From assembly GCA_017444505.1 (NCBI GenBank), contig JAFSWK010000160.1, positions 1 to 10,596 of the forward strand: a DNA stretch of 10,596 bases, in the 5' to 3' direction. Positions 6,100 to 10,596 of the stretch are shown here, piece by piece. The translations under genes and the position numbers were made by a program. Below the pieces are notes generated by a model, which worked only from the letters and a program-made list of their open reading frames with translations, was not told where the DNA came from and did no database searches. The DNA is from Rhodocyclaceae bacterium (GTDB lineage: Bacteria; Pseudomonadota; Gammaproteobacteria; Burkholderiales; Rhodocyclaceae). Within the stretch, counting starts at the first letter, position 1. Each line of letters starts with the position of its first letter.

Positions 6100-7032
6100 A
6101 TGGCGTTTGCATTCGTATTTCCCGGCCAGGGTTCGCAATCGGTGGGCATGATGCAGGAATACGGCGACAACGCCGTCATCCGCGACACCTTCCGCGAAGC
6201 CTCGGACGCCCTCGGCCAAGACCTCTGGCAACTGTGCGCCGAAGGCCCCGCCAGCGAACTGGCGCTTACCGTCAACACCCAGCCGCTGATGCTTACCGCC
6301 GGCATTGCCGTCTGGCGCGCCTGGCGCGCGGCGGGCGGCAGTGTGCCGCAATGGGTAGCCGGGCACAGTCTGGGCGAATATGCCGCGCTGGTCGCCGCCG
6401 AAGTGCTGACGCTGACGGACGCCGTGCCGCTGGTGCGCCTGCGTGCGCAAGCCATGCAAGAAGCCGTGCCCGCCGGAGAAGGCGCGATGGCCGCCGTGAT
6501 GGGGCTGGATGCCGAAGCGATTGCGCAAGCGTGCGCAGAGGCTGCGCAAGGCGAAGTGGTCAGCGCGGCAAACCTCAACGCCCCCGGCCAGATTGTCATC
6601 GCCGGCGCGAAGGCCGCAGTAGACCGCGCCATTACCGCCTGCAAGGCGCGCGGTGCGCGCCGTGCCGTGCTGCTGCCGGTGAGCGCCCCCTTCCACTGCG
6701 AACTGATGAAACCGGCGGCGGAAAAATTGCAGGCGCGCCTGCAAGACATTGCCTTTGCGGAGCCGAAAATCGCCGTGGTCAATAACGTAGATGTTGCCGT
6801 CGAAACCCGTCCCGAAGCCATCCGGGATGCCCTCGTGCGTCAGGCATGGAAGCCGGTGCGCTGGACGGAGCTGGTGCAATGGCTGGTCGCGCAGGGCGCG
6901 CAGGCGATTGCCGAATGCGGCCCCGGCAAGGTGCTGGCCGGCATGAACAAACGCATCGCCGCCGAGACGACCCATCTGGCGCTGGCCGATGCCGCCAGTC
7001 TGCAAGCGGCGCTGGCGCAGTTGAACGGATAA
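6100..7032 (+). CDS. fabD: Malonyl-CoA:ACP transacylase
   Basis: A 310-residue FabD that moves malonate from CoA to ACP, supplying the extender units used by FabH and FabF. The FPGQGSQ motif is at residues 7-13. The nucleophile is Ser90 in GHSLGEY and the catalytic His is His199 in SAPFHCELM; a GQIVIAG segment and the C-terminal ECGPGKVLAGM motif complete the family pattern. AGGAG at 6087-6091 is 8 bases before the ATG at 6100, and the gap to fabH is only 14 bases. Its TAA overlaps the ATG of a 10-codon mini-ORF leading to fabG. An 18-bp perfect palindrome lies inside the gene at 6727-6744. Confidence 0.97.
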   Translation: MAFAFVFPGQGSQSVGMMQEYGDNAVIRDTFREASDALGQDLWQLCAEGPASELALTVNTQPLMLTAGIAVWRAWRAAGGSVPQWVAGHSLGEYAALVAAEVLTLTDAVPLVRLRAQAMQEAVPAGEGAMAAVMGLDAEAIAQACAEAAQGEVVSAANLNAPGQIVIAGAKAAVDRAITACKARGARRAVLLPVSAPFHCELMKPAAEKLQARLQDIAFAEPKIAVVNNVDVAVETRPEAIRDALVRQAWKPVRWTELVQWLVAQGAQAIAECGPGKVLAGMNKRIAAETTHLALADAASLQAALAQLNG

Positions 7033-7064
7033 TGACCCCCCTGAACGGAGAGCAGACGAAATGA
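7032..7064 (+). other. 10-codon mini-ORF bridging fabD and fabG
   Basis: An ORF encoding MTPLNGEQTK starts at the A of the fabD stop (TAATG, 7030-7034). It ends with a TGA (7062-7064) that overlaps the fabG ATG (7061-7063) as ATGA. Whether it is translated is unknown; it could carry terminating ribosomes from fabD to fabG, or it may be chance in a short spacer. fabG also has its own GGAG at 7047-7050. Confidence 0.3.
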
Positions 7065-7810
7065 AACTTTCCCTTGAAAACCAGATTGCCTGGGTCACGG
7101 GCGCTTCGCGCGGCATTGGTCGCGCCATCGCGCTGGAACTGGGCGGCGCGGGTGCCACGGTCATCGGCACGGCGACCACGCAAGCGGGGGCAGAGGCCAT
7201 CAGCGCGGCGCTGAAAGACGCGGGCATTCAGGGCTGCGGCATGGCGCTGGACGTCACCGACGCCGACGCCTGCCAGCAGGCGCTGGCCAGCATTGAAGAG
7301 CGTTTCGGCAACGTCAGCATTCTGGTCAACAACGCCGGCATCACCCGCGACAACGTCGCCATGCGGATGAAGGACGAAGAATGGAGCGCCGTGCTGGACA
7401 CCAATCTCAGCGCCGTCTTCCGCCTCTCGCGTCTGGTCATCCGCAACATGATGAAAGCGCGCAGCGGGCGCATCATCAACATCACCTCGGTCGTTGGCGC
7501 CGCCGGCAACCCCGGCCAGGCCAACTATGCCGCCGCCAAAGCGGGCGTAGCGGGCATGAGCCGCTCGCTGGCGCGTGAGCTGGGCAGCCGCAACATCACC
7601 GTCAACTGCATCGCCCCCGGCTTTATTGATACCGACATGACCCGCGCCCTGCCCGAAGCGGCGCGCGAATCGCTGCTGGGGCAGATTGCGCTGGGGCGTC
7701 TGGGGCGGGCGGAAGAAATCGCCGCCGCCGTGCTCTTTCTCGCCTCGCCTGCGGCCAGTTACATTTCTGGCGTCACGCTGCATGTCAACGGCGGCATGTA
7801 CATGAGCTGA
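7061..7810 (+). CDS. fabG: 3-oxoacyl-ACP reductase
   Basis: A 249-residue short-chain dehydrogenase that reduces 3-oxoacyl-ACP to 3-hydroxyacyl-ACP with NADPH, the first reduction of each elongation cycle. The cofactor-binding TGASRGIG lies at residues 13-20 and NNAG at 90-93. The catalytic residues are Ser143 in INITSVVG and the Tyr156-x3-Lys160 pair in NYAAAKAGV. The conserved C-terminal ISGVTLHVNGGMYM segment is present. The ATG at 7061 has GGAG (7047-7050) 10 bases upstream. Position in the cluster and length make an alternative SDR role unlikely. Confidence 0.97.
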   Translation: MKLSLENQIAWVTGASRGIGRAIALELGGAGATVIGTATTQAGAEAISAALKDAGIQGCGMALDVTDADACQQALASIEERFGNVSILVNNAGITRDNVAMRMKDEEWSAVLDTNLSAVFRLSRLVIRNMMKARSGRIINITSVVGAAGNPGQANYAAAKAGVAGMSRSLARELGSRNITVNCIAPGFIDTDMTRALPEAARESLLGQIALGRLGRAEEIAAAVLFLASPAASYISGVTLHVNGGMYMS

Positions 7811-7848
7811 ACGTGCCGTCTTGCGCGCCGTGTGCGCGAACGGATTTT

Positions 7849-7857
7849 TGGTAAAAT
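7849..7857 (+). promoter_or_regulatory. Candidate extended -10 promoter of acpP
   Basis: TGG followed by TAAAAT (TG at 7849-7850, TAAAAT at 7852-7857) forms an extended -10 element in the 90-base fabG-acpP gap. No good -35 lies at 17 bases, which extended -10 promoters can tolerate. Transcription would start near 7864, giving a leader of about 37 bases. A separate acpP promoter would fit the high demand for ACP known in other bacteria; here it is a prediction. Confidence 0.55.
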
Positions 7858-7900
7858 ATCGCCCGTTTTTTCAACCAGCCCAAAGGCAAGGAGTCCCTTC

Positions 7901-8137
7901 ATGGAAGACATCGTTAATCGCGTCAAGAAAATTGTTGGCGAACAGCTTGGCGTGAACGAATCCGAAATCAAGAACGAATCTTCGTTCGTCGACGATCTGG
8001 GTGCTGATTCTCTCGACACAGTCGAACTCGTCATGGCGCTGGAAGAAGAGTTTGAGTGCGAAATTCCGGACGACGAAACCGAAAAAATCGCCACCGTGCA
8101 GCAAGCCATTGATTACGTTTGCGCCCACAAAAAATAA
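7901..8137 (+). CDS. acpP: Acyl carrier protein
   Basis: A 78-residue acidic ACP that carries growing acyl chains on a 4'-phosphopantetheine arm. The attachment site is Ser37 in the DLGADSLDTVELVMALE motif. The protein is short, Glu/Asp-rich, and ends in CAHKK. The ATG at 7901 is chosen because AAGGAG (7888-7893) lies 7 bases upstream and the product then has the standard ACP N-terminus (MEDIVNRVKKIV); an upstream in-frame reading from 7832 has no family support. It is flanked by its own candidate promoter upstream and a strong hairpin downstream, an arrangement suited to making more acpP mRNA than its neighbours. Confidence 0.98.
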   Translation: MEDIVNRVKKIVGEQLGVNESEIKNESSFVDDLGADSLDTVELVMALEEEFECEIPDDETEKIATVQQAIDYVCAHKK

Positions 8138-8178
8138 GCTGCGCTTGTCTGCAAACACCGCATTTGCAAGTCGCCCCT

Positions 8179-8214
8179 GCTGCCGGCACCCCATGCCGGC
8201 AGCCGTCTTTCTTC
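8179..8214 (+). terminator. Strong hairpin after acpP (partial terminator)
   Basis: GCTGCCGGCA (8179-8188) and TGCCGGCAGC (8194-8203) form a perfect 10-bp stem with a 5-base CCCCA loop, followed by CGTCTTTCTTCT. The tail is T-rich but interrupted, so it probably terminates only part of the transcripts and lets some continue into fabF. It could also protect the 3' end of a short acpP mRNA. Confidence 0.65.
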
Positions 8215-8249
8215 TGGCGTCTTGCGTTCATGGAACGGAGAACTGAAAC

Positions 8250-9485
<1,236 letters not shown>

Positions 9486-9513
9486 CGCGCGGCGCAACCT
9501 GCGCAAACAAACA

Positions 9514-9542
9514 CGGCAGCCTGCAAAGGCGCCGCGTTTTTT
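9514..9542 (+). terminator. Intrinsic terminator after fabF
   Basis: CGGC-A-GCCT (9514-9522) pairs with AGGC-GCCG (9527-9534), an 8-bp GC-rich stem with one bulged A and a GCAA tetraloop. After a CG, a run of six T follows (9537-9542). It begins 29 bases after the fabF stop, and marks the end of the fatty-acid cluster. Confidence 0.75.
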
Positions 9543-9558
9543 CTGGAATCTCCCCGTC

Positions 9559-10041
9559 ATGTATACGCCTGTGTATACGCCCGTGCATTTCCCGCTGCGC
9601 TACGTCCTGCGCCCCTCGCGCCGTGTGTTGCGGACGCTATGGGGCGCGCACGCCGCAGCCGCCTTGCCGTGGCTGTTTTTATGGCGGCAACCGTGGTGGA
9701 TGCTGGCGGCCTTGCTACTCATCGCCGCCAGCCTGCGCACCAGTTTGCGCGCCGAACGCGCGCGCGCCGGCGTGGAAATGCTCTGCCATGAAACCGGAGA
9801 GTGGAGCGCCCCCGCGCTTGGTGTCGCGCATGAAACGCGCGTTCTGCCCGAACACCTGGCCGATTTTGGTGCCGTACTCTGGATGCGCTGGCGCAGCGAC
9901 ACAGGCCACGCGCACGCCGCCCTCTTCTGCCCCGACCATTTTGCTGATGCCGAAGCATGGCGCCGCTTCCGTCTCTGGTACCTGCACAAAAGCGCCCCCC
10001 GCGCCATCCGCGAACGGCTGGAAGAAGCCGAAGCGCAGTAG
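9559..10041 (+). CDS. Small membrane protein, YgfX-like
   Basis: A 160-residue protein with a basic N-terminus (RYVLRPSRRVLR, about 14-25), two closely spaced hydrophobic segments (about 27-42 and 45-59) split by a short WRQPWW turn, and a soluble C-terminal domain. The domain contains ETGEWS, then VLPEHLADFGAVLWMRWRSD, then DAEAWRRFRLWYLH. The layout of two short TM helices, a basic stretch and a Trp-rich small domain ending in AWRRLRVWLR-like sequence resembles the YgfX (CptA) family, and many Betaproteobacteria have such a gene just after fabF. The call rests on pattern, not a search. YgfX of E. coli has been linked to cell-division inhibition; no such role is claimed here. The ATG at 9559 has only a weak upstream CTGGAA, and in-frame GTG codons at 9571 and 9583 are alternatives. 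Codons 2-9 are a 12-bp tandem duplication (YTPVYTPV). Confidence 0.65.
   Translation: MYTPVYTPVHFPLRYVLRPSRRVLRTLWGAHAAAALPWLFLWRQPWWMLAALLLIAASLRTSLRAERARAGVEMLCHETGEWSAPALGVAHETRVLPEHLADFGAVLWMRWRSDTGHAHAALFCPDHFADAEAWRRFRLWYLHKSAPRAIRERLEEAEAQ
9561..9584 (+). repeat. 12-bp tandem duplication at the start of the YgfX-like gene
   Basis: GTATACGCCTGT (9561-9572) is followed directly by GTATACGCCCGT (9573-9584), differing by one base. It yields the repeated residues YTPV and contains the palindrome GTATAC twice. It creates extra in-frame GTG codons, so the true start could be in or after it. Confidence 0.85.
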
Positions 10042-10190
10042 GCTGAGGAAACCACATAACCAAACCCGCCACCCGGATACGGGACGGGCGGAGTGCTTCC
10101 CCATTTGCTTTTTGCGGCGTAGAATCCCCGCCTTTGTTTCAAATGCTTTTTGCTTCGTCAAGAAGTTACATTATGCGCTTGCTGTTTACG

Positions 10191-10201
10191 CCCCCCCCCC
10201 C
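10191..10201 (+). repeat. Homopolymer of 11 C
   Basis: Eleven consecutive C follow GTTTACG and precede GCAGAGTAAG. Tracts of this length are prone to slipped-strand mutation and in some bacteria act as phase-variation switches; they are also prone to sequencing error. The tract lies inside a 22-codon ORF that starts at ATG 10173 (MRLLFTPPPP...) and stops at 10241. Confidence 0.95.
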
Positions 10202-10213
10202 GCAGAGTAAGCC

Positions 10214-10230
10214 TGCTGGCAAGGCCAGCA
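10214..10230. repeat. Short inverted repeat (7-bp stem)
   Basis: TGCTGGC (10214-10220) and GCCAGCA (10224-10230) pair around a 3-base loop, and outer GC/GC pairs (10211-10212 with 10232-10233) extend the stem past one mismatch. No T-run follows on either strand, so it is not a terminator. Function unknown. Confidence 0.6.
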
Positions 10231-10532
10231 AGCTCGCATAGCGCAGCCATCTCCCCTGACGAACGCAGCCTGCACGCGCAGCCCGTCCCCCCAGAAAGCA
10301 TCCCCGCCCAAATCTTCGCTGAACGGCAAAGCGCGCCACGCGCGCCCCTGTCAACGCACACACAAACACGACGTCTGGCATCCCGCCGCCCGCGTCGTCA
10401 TCTGCCTTCCCTCCACACCGTCAGACCGCGCACCGCACCCGGCGGGCATCGCCCTCAGCAGTGCCGTCTTCTAGGTCATTGTCCACTTCAATATGGGTCG
10501 GATTCCAGCGCGGACGGCGTGAAAACCATCAG

Positions 10533-10560
10533 TCCTTTAAACCCTCACCACTTTAAGGAG
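10533..10560 (+). promoter_or_regulatory. Ribosome binding site of the last gene, with a possible masking stem
   Basis: AAGGAG (10555-10560) lies 6 bases before the ATG at 10567. The upstream TCCTT (10533-10537) is complementary to AAGGA (10555-10559), and AAA (10539-10541) to TTT (10552-10554), with one bulged T and a 10-base loop. The stem is short and weak but would cover the ribosome binding site. Confidence 0.45.
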
Positions 10561-10566
10561 TTCTAA

Positions 10567-10596
10567 ATGAGTTTGGTTGTCGTAGCCATCGCCGCA
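10567..10596 (+). CDS. Start of an unidentified gene (3' end outside window)
   Basis: Only ten codons are visible, encoding MSLVVVAIAA, a hydrophobic beginning that suits a membrane segment or signal peptide. The ATG is supported by a strong AAGGAG 6 bases upstream. It directly follows a TAA (10564-10566). Too little is present to name a product. Confidence 0.6.
   Translation, partial: MSLVVVAIAA

Larger units (their letters stand above)
10042..10566. other. 525-base region without a recognisable gene
   Basis: This gap lies between the YgfX-like gene and the last, truncated gene. It holds an imperfect GC hairpin at 10066-10091 (CCGCC with GGCGG; CCCG with CGGG around GATA), a TAGAAT at 10120-10125 that could be a -10 box, and a run of 11 C at 10191-10201. 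It also has a 7-bp stem at 10214-10230 and a possible SD-masking stem at 10533-10559. One forward frame is open from 10150 to a TAA at 10564-10566, but its Pro/Arg/Ser/His-rich product matches nothing I know. I see no tRNA, known riboswitch core or mobile element here. It may be a long 5' leader or a decayed coding region. Confidence 0.6.

Noticed and set aside
10066..10113. Intrinsic terminator of the YgfX-like gene
   Set aside because: The hairpin at 10066-10091 is interrupted by an internal loop and the nearest T-run (10109-10113) is too far away, so I do not call it a terminator.
10166..10381. 71-codon minus-strand open frame ending after the G-run
   Set aside because: It has a short hydrophobic stretch but no good start signal at 10381 and no recognisable family; it is likely chance in a GC-rich gap.
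10150..10566. Protein-coding gene starting at TTG 10150
   Set aside because: There is no ribosome binding site and no family similarity. The low-complexity composition and a homopolymer inside the frame make it unsupported as a gene; it is kept only as a query.

Overview
The window looks like a housekeeping stretch of a moderately GC-rich betaproteobacterium, most likely of the order Burkholderiales. The evidence is the gene order (RsmI-like methyltransferase and Maf diverging from yceD-rpmF-plsX-fabH-fabD-fabG-acpP-fabF) and the protein sequences themselves, especially L32, PlsX and the non-canonical RsmI-like protein. Taxonomy is inferred from remembered family sequences, not from a search. 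No rRNA, tRNA, CRISPR array, transposase or integrase was seen.

Left part (1-3222, minus strand). A NudJ-like Nudix hydrolase is cut by the window edge at position 1 and starts at a GTG with its own strong ribosome binding site and a TATAAT box. Upstream of it lies an accessory AAA-type ATPase with a DUF4143/PD-(D/E)XK-like C-terminus. Between that ATPase and the next gene is a tandem array of 33-bp units (about 3.7 copies) that contributes the ATPase ribosome binding site and probably its promoter. Next come an RsmI-like SAM-dependent methyltransferase and a Maf (YceF-type) nucleotide pyrophosphatase, which overlap by ATGA and are probably co-transcribed.

Centre (3237-9542, plus strand). 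A near-consensus sigma-70 promoter (TTGACA-17-TATCAT) starts the phospholipid/fatty-acid cluster. YceD and ribosomal protein L32 come first. PlsX makes acyl phosphate for phospholipid synthesis. FabD loads malonate onto ACP, FabH starts chains, FabG reduces the beta-keto intermediates, AcpP carries the chain and FabF elongates it. plsX and fabH overlap by ATGA, and a 10-codon mini-ORF bridges fabD and fabG. acpP has its own candidate extended -10 promoter and is followed by a strong hairpin before fabF, which would let ACP be made in excess over its enzymes. An intrinsic terminator follows fabF.

Right part (9543-10596). A small two-TM protein resembling the YgfX family follows fabF. After it come 525 bases without a recognisable gene, holding a run of 11 C, several hairpins and a stem that could hide the ribosome binding site of the last gene. 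That gene begins at 10567 and only ten hydrophobic residues are visible.

I found no convincing new multi-gene system. The features most worth a second look are the 33-bp tandem repeat in front of the ATPase, the C11 tract plus SD-masking stem in the terminal 525-bp gap, a recurring GCAGCCTGCA word, and several very short ORFs whose stops overlap the next start codon.
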